A stretch of 64,000 nucleotides of DNA from Neocallimastix lanati (nom. inval.) (GCA_016946835.1 JACVTC010000176.1:138501-202500), one strand, 5' to 3'; shown: positions 11,249-20,787, counted from the first letter of the stretch. The notes: a model not told the origin generated them from the letters alone. Translations and numbers: made by a program.

Positions 11249-11261
11249 ACAATAACCTTAC
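11249..11261 (+). promoter_or_regulatory. Self-complementary primer-binding site
   Basis: ACAATAACCTTAC straddles the last bases of the LTR and the first ten internal bases. No TGG typical of tRNA priming occurs at this spot. Confidence 0.7.
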
Positions 11262-11285
11262 CCTAGTTTTGGTTACTACTTTAAT

Positions 11286-12362
11286 ATGTCTTTTTACAAT
11301 AATGTATGGGCTGACATTGCTCCAATGTCAGAAGTTAATAAATTAAGGTCTGACGCCCAAGTTACTGTATCCGAATTGGCTTCTTCTGTTAATGATAGTT
11401 TTTTATTAAAAGAAGATTTTAATGAATATAACAAGGACTTACAAAAAAAACTTTATACACTTTACAAAGATAATAAAAATATTATTAATCAATTATCTAA
11501 TTTAACAAAAATTTTAGATGAAAAGTTAAATATAAATATTGCTACAAATGATATTCCTTCTACTAGTCAAACACAAGAGGATAATGTATCTACCACTACT
11601 AGACGTGATGATGACAATGATGTTATTATGAGGAATGCTTTTTCAAACCGTTTACAACAAGTTCCTGAACCTGGATTTTTCTCTGGAGATACTAAAGAAA
11701 CTAATCTATTCTGTCAACTTTGTGAAGATACTTTTAAAACATATCCAAATTCAGAAGCTACAGAAGATATCAAAATTAACTTTATTAAATCCCGTTTGAG
11801 GGATGGCGCTCGTAATTGGTATCTAGCTACGTACAAGGATACTAACCCAAAAACTCTTTCTGAATTGACTACTGAATTAAGAAAAGCATTTTCCAACGTT
11901 GCAAGCAAAAATTTAGCTAAGATTCAATTAATAAAATTGAAACATAATTATGGGAAAATAAATGATTATATTGAACAATTTAGAACTCTTTCGAATGGTC
12001 TTGGATTCAGTGAAGAAGCCTTAGTTTTAATTTTTTATAATGGGTTACATTCAAAATTCCAAGAAGTAATTGAAGAAATGGAAGAATTCCCTGTTGATCT
12101 TGGTACTATTTATACTAAATGTATTTTACTTGAAAATACATTAAAAACAAAAAATCAAATAAAAACAAATAATGGTAATTCAAAACTTTTTAGAAGCAGT
12201 AATAATAAACATTCAAAACACGTTAGTACCCATATTAATCATGATAAAAATTATAATTCTAATAACAATTATAATAACAAAAGTAATTATAATAATAATT
12301 ACAATAATAACAATTATAATAGTAATAAAACTAGTAGCAATAATAATAAAACAAAAAACTAA
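11286..12362 (+). CDS. gag: Gag of the young Ty3 element
   Basis: 358 aa starting at the first ATG only 34 nt after the 5' LTR. Residues 1-120 contain a helical, coiled-coil-prone segment; the central part (about 120-290) has the retrotransposon Gag capsid pattern, with PGFFSGD near the start, then FKTYP and GARNWYLATY, and a LKHNYGKINDYIEQFRTLS helix pair. The C-terminal 60 residues are Asn/Tyr/Lys low-complexity, with no CCHC zinc knuckle, so RNA binding would rely on basic residues. It forms the virus-like particle in the cytoplasm. The last sense codons form the slippery site A AAA AAC directly before the TAA stop. Confidence 0.85.
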   Translation: MSFYNNVWADIAPMSEVNKLRSDAQVTVSELASSVNDSFLLKEDFNEYNKDLQKKLYTLYKDNKNIINQLSNLTKILDEKLNINIATNDIPSTSQTQEDNVSTTTRRDDDNDVIMRNAFSNRLQQVPEPGFFSGDTKETNLFCQLCEDTFKTYPNSEATEDIKINFIKSRLRDGARNWYLATYKDTNPKTLSELTTELRKAFSNVASKNLAKIQLIKLKHNYGKINDYIEQFRTLSNGLGFSEEALVLIFYNGLHSKFQEVIEEMEEFPVDLGTIYTKCILLENTLKTKNQIKTNNGNSKLFRSSNNKHSKHVSTHINHDKNYNSNNNYNNKSNYNNNYNNNNYNSNKTSSNNNKTKN

Positions 12363-12385
12363 ACAATGGACTTCAACAGAAGTCC
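12353..12385 (+). promoter_or_regulatory. -1 programmed ribosomal frameshift signal (gag to pro)
   Basis: The heptamer A AAA AAC (12353-12359, spaced by the gag frame) sits right before the gag TAA. After 8 nt comes a perfect 7-bp stem GGACTTC/GAAGTCC with loop AACA (12368-12385). Heptamer, short spacer and hairpin are the classic -1 signal of retroviruses, and the protease frame is the -1 frame. Confidence 0.8.
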
Positions 12386-13189
12386 AATATAATAAAAAAC
12401 ACAAGAATTCTTCATTATAATTTTCCTACATTTAATAATGTAGTAAATAAAAAATTACCTTCAACTTTCCTTTTATTTGATACATATATTCCAACAACAT
12501 TTTCAAATAATATAATAAATATTAAAAATGATAATAATAAATTAAAAACTGAATCGATGTTAGATTCAGGCTCCTTCTGTAATTTTATTACAGAAGAATT
12601 AGTAAAAACATTAAAATTGAAAAAATATAATTTAAAATCAAAAGTTTTAGTCAAAGGAATTTCTGGTGATACAACCCAGATAAAGAATTATGTTTGGCTA
12701 AAATTTCAAATCAAAATTAATGAAAATAAAAGAGTTTATTTTAAAAATTTCAGAGAAAAATTTTTAATTTCGAATTGTATCCCAACAAAACTACTTTTTG
12801 GAAACCAATTTATGAGGAAGTTTAATATTCATTATGACTATGATAAAAACTTCCTATATTCTTATTTAAATTCTCACTTTTATAACAAAATTAATAAAAA
12901 TACTAATAAAAATCCACAATATTATTCTCGGTTTAATTCAGTGATAAAAAGATTTTTAAAAAATTATTTTTTAAAACATAAATTCATAAAAAAATTTAAT
13001 TATACAAAAAATTCAAAAAATTTCAAAAATTTTAATCAAAATAAATTAAATTTTAAACTTAATAAATATAAAAAATTTCTTCATAAAAAATTTAATTTTT
13101 TAACCAATAAAATATTTTTTAAATTAAAAAACAATCACCAAAATAAAAAATATATAAAATTAATAATAAATTTAACTATAATTATTTAA
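12359..13189 (+). CDS. pro: Protease domain frame of the young Ty3 element
   Basis: The -1 frame relative to gag is open from the slippery site to TAA at 13187. The aspartic protease active site LDSGS lies at about 12560 (residues near 68 of this frame), followed by a hydrophobic strand-rich segment ending in LLFGNQF. The C-terminal half is an extremely Lys/Asn/Phe-rich linker. It cleaves the Gag-Pol precursor. There is no good independent start upstream of the active site, which supports translation as a frameshift fusion rather than as a separate protein. The end of the frame overlaps pol, which is again -1. Confidence 0.72.
   Translation, partial: LNNGLQQKSNIIKNTRILHYNFPTFNNVVNKKLPSTFLLFDTYIPTTFSNNIINIKNDNNKLKTESMLDSGSFCNFITEELVKTLKLKKYNLKSKVLVKGISGDTTQIKNYVWLKFQIKINENKRVYFKNFREKFLISNCIPTKLLFGNQFMRKFNIHYDYDKNFLYSYLNSHFYNKINKNTNKNPQYYSRFNSVIKRFLKNYFLKHKFIKKFNYTKNSKNFKNFNQNKLNFKLNKYKKFLHKKFNFLTNKIFFKLKNNHQNKKYIKLIINLTIII
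13168..13174 (+). promoter_or_regulatory. Candidate second -1 frameshift heptamer (pro to pol)
   Basis: A AAT TTA spaced by the protease frame lies 12 nt before the protease stop and is the only X XXY YYZ heptamer inside the true pro/pol overlap (13147-13189). The downstream sequence is AT-rich and no strong hairpin is evident. Confidence 0.5.
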
Positions 13190-16100
13190 TTTATTCATTT
13201 TTAACAAATAAAGAAAATTATGAAGAAGATATTGAAGATATAAAAATCGAAAATATTCCGCTTCAATATCGAGATTTGGCTGTTGTATTTAGTAAGAAAG
13301 AAGCAGATAAACTACCGCCACATCGTTTAACTGACTGTAAAATAGTTTTAGAAAAGGATGCTTCTCTTCATTACGGACCTATCTACCCATTATCTGAAGA
13401 AGAAAATAAAGTTTTAAAAGAATATATAGAAGAAAATTTAAAGAAGGGATTTATTAGACCTTCTGAATCTCCAGCTGGTTATCCTGTCTTATTTCAAAAA
13501 AAGAAAGATGGTTCTTTAAGATTGTGTGTGGATTACAAAAAGTTAAACGCTGTTACCATTAGAAATTCATATCCTCTTCCACTTATTAATGATATTATTG
13601 AAAAGGTTAAAGGTGCAAAATATTTCACAAAATTAGATCTAAGATCTGCCTATAACCTAATTCGTATAAAAGAGGGGGATGAATATAAAACAGCTTTTCG
13701 AACTAAATATGGTCATTACGAATATCTCGTAATGCCTTTTGGGTTGAAAAATGCCCCAGCCACTTTTCAATCATTTATTAATTCTGTACTAAGACCTTTT
13801 TTGGAAAAAAGTGTTATTTTATATTTGGATGATATTTTAATTTATTCTGAGGATTTGGAAGAACATCACAAACAAGTAAGAAATGTATTACAAACTTTAA
13901 TTAATAATAATTTATACGCAAAATTAGAAAAATGTGAATTCGATAAAGAAAAAGTTGAATTCCTAGGTTACATTTTATCTGGTGATGGTGTATCTACTGA
14001 CCCAAAGAAAATTAAATCTATAGAAGAGTGGCCAACTCCGAAAAATATTAAAGAAGTACAACGATTTTTAGGCTTATGTAATTACTATAGGAGATTTGTA
14101 AAAAATTTTGCAAAAATAGCTAAGCCTCTCCATAATTTAACAAGAAAAAATACAAAATTTATTTGGGATACAAATTGTGGAAATTCATTTAAATTATTAA
14201 AAAGTAAATTAACTACTTCTCCAGTACTGCATCACCCAGATGTAACTAAACCATTCATAGTAGAATGTGATGCAAGTTACTATGCTATAGGTGCTGTTTT
14301 ATCTCAGAAAGATGAAAATAATAAATTACATCCTGTTGCTTACTTTTCAAGAAGTTTACAAGGCTCCGAAATAAATTATACCATTACAGAAAAAGAGTTA
14401 TTAGCTATTAGAGATTCTTTCTTAACTTGGCGACATCTTTTACTTGGTGCAAAACATAAAATTACTGTCTATACTGACCATAGAAATTTAATCTATACTT
14501 TAGGAGGAAAAGTTGGTAATCAAAGACAGCATAGATGGCACTTATTCTTTCAGGAATATGATTTCCAACTTATATATAGACAAGGAACAAAAAATGGGAA
14601 ACCAGATAGTCTTTCAAGAAGACCTGACTATATGAAGAATAACGAAGATATTAAACCAGAAAATATATTAGATATTAAAAATGTAAAAGAAGTTCCCTGT
14701 TTTATAGGAATTATGAGTAATTTACTAGAAAAAATTATTGATGCTATTAAAGAAGATGCTACTGCTGAAGATATTAAATTATACTTTAGTGAAAACAATG
14801 TTAAAAATAATTATGCTTATAAACCATTTAGGAAAATGGAAAGATTTAAAATAAAAGATAATATTATATTATATAACAATTTAATTTATATTCCTGAATC
14901 ACTTAGATTAGAAATTTTAGAAAAATATCATGAAAAACCCACTTCTGGACATCTTGGTATAAGAAGAACTTTAGAACTAATTACAAGAAACTTTTGGTGG
15001 CCAAAAATACATGAAGATGTTACAAGTTATGTTAATTCTTGTGAATGTTGTGCAAGAAACAAGGTTAATAGACATAGGAAATATGGTCTTTTACAACCTT
15101 TAGATACTCCCGATAGACCTTGGAAGTCTATCGAAATTGATTTCCTATGTGGTCTTCCTTATTCTAAAGGATACACCGTTATTATGGTAGTTGTTGATCG
15201 TTTCTCTAAGATGATACATTTAATTCCATTTAAACAAATACCTGATGCCAAACAAACTGCCAAAGCTTTCATTACAAATATATTTAAACTACACGGATTG
15301 CCTTGTGATTTGTATACAGATAGAGGATCTCAATTTACAAGCGCTCTTTGGAAAGAAGTAATGGAATATTTAAACATTAAATCAAAAATCGCTACAACTG
15401 ACCATCATGAAACAGTTGGTCAAGTTGAAAGATGTAATTCTTTTATTGAACAATATTTAAGAGCTTACTCAAGATCATATTATCATGATGATTGGATTGA
15501 ATGGATTCACCTTGCTGAATTTGTTTATAATAACTCCATTAATGAATCTACAAAAGAAACACCCTTCTTTATTAATTATGGGTTTCATCCATCTATGGAT
15601 GAATTTTTCTTATTACCTGATATTGATACTAATAATAAAATTATTAAGGACTTAAGTATGAACTTTAATCATATTAAAGATGTTTTATTAAGGTCAAAAG
15701 AACTATATAAAATACACGCAGATAAAAAGAGAATGCCACCTCCAATATTTAAAGAAAATGATTTAGTTTGGATACAAGCTCCTCCATCACTAAATATCGA
15801 AGATAGTTCAAAGTTAGCTCCTTGTAAATATGGACCATATAAAGTAATAGATGTTCTGAATAATCATAATTATAAAATAGATATTAAAAGGTCACCTTTT
15901 CCAAAACATCATCCTATATTCCATGTTTCGGAGTTAGAACCTTTTATTCCAACGCCTCAAAAGTTTTTAAAAAGAAGAACTCATGATGAATCTGTTAATG
16001 ATATAATTGAAATCTCAGGATTTAGAACTAATTATAAAAAGAATCAATATGAATACAGAATCAGGTATAAATATAGAACTGCTTACAATTGGGTTCCTTC

Positions 16101-16191
16101 AGACGAAGTTGAAAATAACCCCCGAAATCAAAATATTTATTTACAATATTTACAAAATGGAAGAAAACCTATTTCAATAGCTTATAACTAA
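13174..16191 (+). CDS. pol: Pol of the young Ty3 element (RT, RNase H, integrase)
   Basis: Open through to TAA at 16189. It is entered most likely by frameshift, since the first Met-like codons are weak. Counting residues from 13276, the reverse transcriptase spans about 40-240, with FFGLKNAP-type MPFGLKNAP and catalytic YLDD (183-186). RNase H follows, with VECDAS, ITEKELLAI and YTDHRNL. Integrase has the HEKPTSGH/CECC zinc finger, then the D,D-35-E residues in IDFLCGLP, YTDRGSQF and GQVERC. It ends with a GPY/F-type module (KYGPYKV, then HHPIFHVSELEPF) and a Tyr/Lys-rich tail resembling a chromodomain. This is a chromovirus-like Ty3 enzyme set that makes and inserts the cDNA copy. All catalytic residues that I can see are present. 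Confidence 0.92.
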   Translation, partial: NYNYLIYSFLTNKENYEEDIEDIKIENIPLQYRDLAVVFSKKEADKLPPHRLTDCKIVLEKDASLHYGPIYPLSEEENKVLKEYIEENLKKGFIRPSESPAGYPVLFQKKKDGSLRLCVDYKKLNAVTIRNSYPLPLINDIIEKVKGAKYFTKLDLRSAYNLIRIKEGDEYKTAFRTKYGHYEYLVMPFGLKNAPATFQSFINSVLRPFLEKSVILYLDDILIYSEDLEEHHKQVRNVLQTLINNNLYAKLEKCEFDKEKVEFLGYILSGDGVSTDPKKIKSIEEWPTPKNIKEVQRFLGLCNYYRRFVKNFAKIAKPLHNLTRKNTKFIWDTNCGNSFKLLKSKLTTSPVLHHPDVTKPFIVECDASYYAIGAVLSQKDENNKLHPVAYFSRSLQGSEINYTITEKELLAIRDSFLTWRHLLLGAKHKITVYTDHRNLIYTLGGKVGNQRQHRWHLFFQEYDFQLIYRQGTKNGKPDSLSRRPDYMKNNEDIKPENILDIKNVKEVPCFIGIMSNLLEKIIDAIKEDATAEDIKLYFSENNVKNNYAYKPFRKMERFKIKDNIILYNNLIYIPESLRLEILEKYHEKPTSGHLGIRRTLELITRNFWWPKIHEDVTSYVNSCECCARNKVNRHRKYGLLQPLDTPDRPWKSIEIDFLCGLPYSKGYTVIMVVVDRFSKMIHLIPFKQIPDAKQTAKAFITNIFKLHGLPCDLYTDRGSQFTSALWKEVMEYLNIKSKIATTDHHETVGQVERCNSFIEQYLRAYSRSYYHDDWIEWIHLAEFVYNNSINESTKETPFFINYGFHPSMDEFFLLPDIDTNNKIIKDLSMNFNHIKDVLLRSKELYKIHADKKRMPPPIFKENDLVWIQAPPSLNIEDSSKLAPCKYGPYKVIDVLNNHNYKIDIKRSPFPKHHPIFHVSELEPFIPTPQKFLKRRTHDESVNDIIEISGFRTNYKKNQYEYRIRYKYRTAYNWVPSDEVENNPRNQNIYLQYLQNGRKPISIAYN

Positions 16192-16212
16192 AATGATAAT
16201 AATAATAATATT

Positions 16213-16243
<31 letters not shown>

Positions 16244-16751
16244 TTTGGAAATTTTATTTTTATTAATTTGTTTTTAAATTTTATTTTATTATTATCAATT
16301 TTTCAGTCAAATTTCAATTTCAAAATTTCGAAATTTTCAAAATTTTCAAAATTCAAAAACATAGCTATGTTACACTTACATCTATCAATTTATAATCTAA
16401 TTTTATTCATAAATTCATTAATTATTATAATTTTCAATTTTTAAAGTTAATGCATAAAATTAAAAAGTTAATTGAAATTAAAATTTCAAAATTTCAATTT
16501 CAAAAATTTTTAATCAAAAACATTTAAAAATGGTACCATCATATTCTTAAACATCAATTTTCATAATAAAATTTTAATTTTATTAAATTTTAGAGATTTC
16601 AAAATTTCAATGAAATGGCCACTTATAAAGGGTTTCCTTTAAAAATTTAAAAGGACTCAAGTGACCTTCCTCTTTCATAAATTAAAAATTTTTAATTTAA
16701 GAAATTCCAAAAAATTTTTTAACAAAAATTTAATCCTCCTTATCGTTACAC
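16192..16751 (+). other. 3' untranslated region of the young Ty3 element
   Basis: Contains a 25-nt A run (about 16218-16242) and many AAATTTC/GAAATTT inverted phrases. No coding potential. Confidence 0.6.
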
Positions 16752-16788
16752 AAAAATCGTCTTGAATCCGATTTTTATGGGAGGGCAT
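16752..16788 (+). promoter_or_regulatory. Stem-loop plus polypurine tract of the young Ty3 element
   Basis: A perfect 8-bp stem AAAAATCG/CGATTTTT (16752-16759 with 16769-16776) closes the 9-nt loop TCTTGAATC. It is followed by ATGGGAGGGCAT, the plus-strand primer, and then the LTR. The loop is nearly that of 2797-2805, while the stem bases differ. Confidence 0.75.
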
Positions 16789-17524
16789 TGTTGAAATTAT
16801 AACTGAATTGAAATCTCAATTTCAGTTATTTACATTTCAATAGTTAACAAATATTATTTATTTAATTATAAATAATATATATATTTAAATAATTAATAAT
16901 TAATATAAATTCTTATTTAATATTCAAGGAATTATCTTAGGCCTAATAATTCTGAGAATATTAGTAAATAAGATTTATATTAATAATTTCAATTATCTAC
17001 ATATGACGTCACATGTATTTATTTATATTATGTTTATATATATGTTTACATCATATATATTAACTACTATTTTTAATTATTCAAATTAATTATATAATTA
17101 TAAATTAAATTTATTTAGTTATATTAAATATTTTAAACATATCGATATTGTTATTATCTTAATATTTTATTAATATTCATATTACTATATTATTAATATC
17201 TTATAATTAAATATTATTATTATGTAACTTACAAAGTATAAAAGAAAGATGTAAAAATCTATCTTTTATGTTCTTTGTAAGGTTATTGTACTTACAATAA
17301 TTATATACTAATAATTCAATAAATAAATATTTTCATAAATCCTTCAAAGAAATTATTATTTAAAATATTCTTAGATATTAAGTGTTTAAATAACTTAACT
17401 ATTTATCTTATATTATTTTTATATTATTATTAATTAATTATTGTTGGATTATTAATATATAATTCAACATATTAACCTAGTAACGTTATTAATCATAAAA
17501 CTATTTTATATCTTAATTTTAACA
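16789..17524 (+). repeat. 3' LTR of the young Ty3 element
   Basis: 736 bp. Visible differences from the 5' LTR include AATATTC for AATATTT, GTAAATAAG for GTGAATAAG, TTTATGTTC for TTTACGTTC and AAGTGTTT for AAGTATTT. Confidence 0.92.
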
Positions 17525-17590
17525 AGAATTTGTTCTTTATTATTTATTTTAATTTAATAATTTTGTTATTTATAAAAGAAATCAGGAAAA

Positions 17591-17662
17591 GGAGGGTTGG
17601 CGCAACGGTAGCGCGTCCGCCTCCAGAGCGGAAGGTTGGGTGTTCGAATCACTCACTCTCCA
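17591..17662 (+). tRNA. tRNA-Trp (anticodon CCA)
   Basis: A complete 72-nt cloverleaf. The acceptor GGAGGGT pairs with ACTCTCC; the D arm is GCGC with loop AACGGTA and GCGC; the anticodon stem TCCGC/GCGGA surrounds the loop CTCCAGA (anticodon CCA); the variable region is AGGTT; the T arm is GGGTG TTCGAAT CACTC; the discriminator is A. CCA is not encoded, as is normal in eukaryotes. There is no intron. The 3' LTR of the young Ty3 element ends 66 bp upstream, and copia debris begins about 100 bp downstream. Confidence 0.95.
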
Positions 17663-17672
17663 TTTTTTTTTT
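17663..17672 (+). terminator. RNA polymerase III terminator of tRNA-Trp
   Basis: A run of ten T directly after the discriminator base, the usual Pol III stop. Confidence 0.85.
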
Positions 17673-17755
17673 CAAAGAAAAAATAAAACTTCAATGTACA
17701 AGAAGAAGTAAACAAACAATATAATAATAATAAATATAATAATAATAACATTAAA

Positions 17756-19975
17756 TTACTTTCCTATCAGGATAATCAAGGCAATAATGACAAAATATAG
17801 GATAAATTTCAAAATAGTCCTGATAAATATGAAAATTCAAATAATTCAAAAATTGGTCCTGTTAATAAAATTTCTAATGAAGTAAACAAAGAAATTTTAA
17901 TTGAAAACAAAAATAATTCAATTGAAAATCCTGAAAATCCTGAAAATCCTGAAATCCTGTACAATAAAAACCTAGATTTAAATGAAAATAATTCAAAAAA
18001 TAAAAATGAAATTAAGTTGTTAGTAAAGAATAAAAAAAGTGAGGATTTAAATTTTAAAGAGAAAGAAGAAGTAAAAAATAAAACTAAAATTAAGATTTTA
18101 AAAAATAAAAAAATATAATAAAATTACAAACGAGAAAAAAAATTTTATTAATGAAAAATTTTCAATTATTGAAAAAAAATTAAATAAATTAAATAATTTT
18201 AATAAATTTAATTTTACCAAAAATAAAGTTATCCATAATAAGGATTGAAAAATTTCGTACGAAAAATTTTAATGAAAAATTTGATAAAAATTTGATTAAA
18301 GCTAATACTAGCTGTAATAATAATATCAATAATGACCAAAAATTAATAATTAGAGTTAAAAGACCAGGTATGCCTCTTGAAAATAATAAGCATAAAGTTC
18401 AGAAAATGGAGGAAATATCCAACATTACAAATAATAATCCAAAAGACTATTATGAAGCTATTACTTGCGAAGAAAGTGAAGAATGGATTAAAGCTATATC
18501 TACCGAGTTGCAAAATTTAAAGGAAAATAATACAATGACCATAATATCAGAGCTACCAGAAGGAATTAAACCACTTAGTCCTAGATGGGTATTTACGAAG
18601 AAATATGATGGGAATAACAATTTAGAAAAATACAAAGCAAGATTAGTAGTAAAAGGATATAATCAAATTGAAGGAGTCGATTATGAATTAACTTTTTCTC
18701 CAACACTACCAGTAGAAAGTTTGAGATTAACAATAGCATTAGCTTCTTTATTTAATTGGAACATTCAACAATTAGATGTGAAAGGCACATATCTCAATGT
18801 CAAATTACATAATAATATTTATATGAAACTACCAGAAATACATGAAAATTATAATGAAGGTTATTGCAAATTAAATAAGGCACTTTATGGATTGAAACAG
18901 GCTGGTCGAGAATGGAACCAAACTATTAGCAAATTTTTGATCAAAAAAGGACTATATCAACTAAGAAGTGAACAATGCTTATTCGTTAAGTGGGATAATA
19001 AAAATAATGTAATATGTTTAGTAGCTTTATATGTCGATGATATGTTAATAACAGGTATTAAAGAAGAAATTTTTAATATTGTTAATATTATTAAGAGCAA
19101 TTTTAAAATATCCAAGTGGGAAGAAATAAATCATATTTTAGGATTAAACGTTAGGAAAAATAAATTCGGATACACAATCTATCAAGAAAACTACATTGAA
19201 AATATTTTAAAGAAATTTAATATTAAAGAAAATCAAAAAGCTTCCACTCCATGTACTGGTGATGACGATAAACTAATTAATAAAACACCTTTTGATAAGA
19301 CTATTTATCTGAGCGCAGTTGGTTGTTTAATACATGTATCTAAATCAACAAGACCTGATATATCATTCTCTGTTAGTAAGGCATCAAGAAAAAAACTCAA
19401 ATCCAACAGTATCAGATTGGAACAAAGTAGTCAACATCCTTAAATATTTAAATCAAACTAAGAATTATTGCATTTCATACAAAAACAAAGGAGAATTAAT
19501 TGATTACACAGATTCTGATTTTGCTAGAGATTTATCAAATAGTAAATCCACTTCAGGAAATATTTTTTTCTTAGCCTCAGGACCAATCGCTTGGATGTCC
19601 AGACAACAACAATCAGTAACAAGATCTACTGCAGAAGCAGAATATATTGCCCTTTCCGAAGCTGTAGCAAATGGTTTATGGATTAAAAATATGCTAAATG
19701 AAATGTTTAAAAAGAAATTTGTAATAAATTTAAATGGAGACAACAGAGCATCTTTATTTGCTGCTGAAAATTATGCTATTAGTAAAAAACTTAGACATGT
19801 AAGAGTTAGCTATCACTACTTTAAAGAAAATATTGAAAGAAAAGAAGTAATTTTACATTATATTAAATCTGAAGAAAATTTAGCAGATATTTTAACAAAA
19901 GATGTTAATAAAAATCAAATAACTAATTTTGCAAACAAAGTCTTTGATAATACTTTGCTTAGGGGGGAATGTTAG
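17756..19975 (+). pseudogene. Ty1/copia pol relic: linker, reverse transcriptase, RNase H
   Basis: A 5'-truncated copia element; gag, protease and integrase are absent. From about 17756 to 18290 comes the Asn/Lys/Glu-rich linker that normally separates integrase from RT, with several stops. RT follows from 18292, starting with YYEAITCEE.EEWIKAI, then PRWVFTKKYD, LDVKGTYLN, ALYGLKQA and catalytic YVDDM. A one-base frameshift in the A run at about 19390 moves the reading into the next frame, which carries RNase H (YTDSDFA, STAEAEYIAL, DNRAS) and the conserved NLADILTKD end. The stop codon overlaps the first bases of the 3' LTR. It is broken by the frameshift, the stops and the loss of its 5' half. 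Confidence 0.9.
19961..19969 (+). promoter_or_regulatory. Copia polypurine tract
   Basis: AGGGGGGAA lies directly before the TGTTAGAAAATTAG start of the 3' LTR. Confidence 0.75.
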
Positions 19976-20787
19976 AAAATTAGTATTTTTAGTTTAAATT
20001 TTTAATTAACACTTTGTTCAATACTTTTATTTTATTATAATTTTAAATATTAAATATTAAATAGTATATTATAAATAAATAGGATATATTACAATAATAT
20101 ATAGTTTATATGGTTTATGATACAAATAATATAGTTTTAAAATTTTTTATAAGCCTCTTTTATATTATTTCTAATAAGTCATGTATTTAATATAATAAAT
20201 ATGTACGTTCCATTGAATGTAATTTTTATGAATATAAAAATATTAAATCATGTATTATCATTAAAAAATAGTTTCTTTAATAAAAATAAAACTTTTAGTA
20301 AAAAGTAAATATTTATTTACGATTTTTTGTCAAATTTTAATAAAAGTATTAATAAGTGAAATATGAAAGAAAATAATTTACTAAATTTCTTATTTTTTTA
20401 ATTTTAAAGAAATATTTGTAAGGGTTTATATTTTTCTTAAGTTAATTACAAAGTTTTATCTTTAAAAATTTAAATTAAGTATGCATTTATGAAGTAAAAT
20501 TAACAAATTTGCTATTATTAATAAGTTTCTTTTTATAATCCTAATATTATTTTAAACCGAGATTTAATTTAAAATAGCTAAAATAAAACAAAAGAATAAT
20601 TTTAATATAAATACATTATTGTTTCTTTAAATTAAAATTAATATTTATTTAATAATTTTAAATATTTTAAAATTTTTATGAATTTATTATTTTATTGATT
20701 TCAGTAATTATTCAAGAGAACTATTTTGTTGAGAGTTTAAGGTTTGAGTAATATTGGTCATGTTAAGATGTTTTATCAATTATAACA
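19970..20787 (+). repeat. 3' LTR of the copia relic, right end uncertain
   Basis: The left edge is fixed by the polypurine tract and TGTTA. TAACA at 20783-20787 is the complementary terminus and gives an 818-bp LTR, but without a 5' copy the right end is a guess. Confidence 0.4.

Larger units (their letters stand above)
10516..11251 (+). repeat. 5' LTR of the young Ty3 element
   Basis: 736 bp, exactly the length of the 3' copy, offset 6273 bp. It begins TGTTGAAATTATAAC and ends TTAATTTTAACA. Confidence 0.92.
10516..17524 (+). mobile_element. Full-length Ty3/gypsy retrotransposon, about 7.0 kb, young
   Basis: 736-bp LTRs at 10516-11251 and 16789-17524, both TG...CA, show only about four substitutions by eye, so insertion is recent. 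Between them lie gag, protease and pol (RT, RNase H, integrase), a hairpin and a polypurine tract. No clear 4-6 bp target duplication is seen (left flank CAAGT, right flank AGAAT). All three reading frames are free of premature stops within their expected extents, so the copy may be active. Confidence 0.92.

Noticed and set aside
12172-12420. Ile-rich frames on both strands over the gag end
   Set aside because: Shadows of the Asn-rich AAT codons of gag.
13126-13132. Another A AAA AAC heptamer in the protease frame
   Set aside because: After a -1 shift the ribosome would meet TAA at 13144-13146, so it cannot lead into pol.
17530-17724. 64-residue frame
   Set aside because: It spans the tRNA-Trp gene; the RNA gene explains the sequence.
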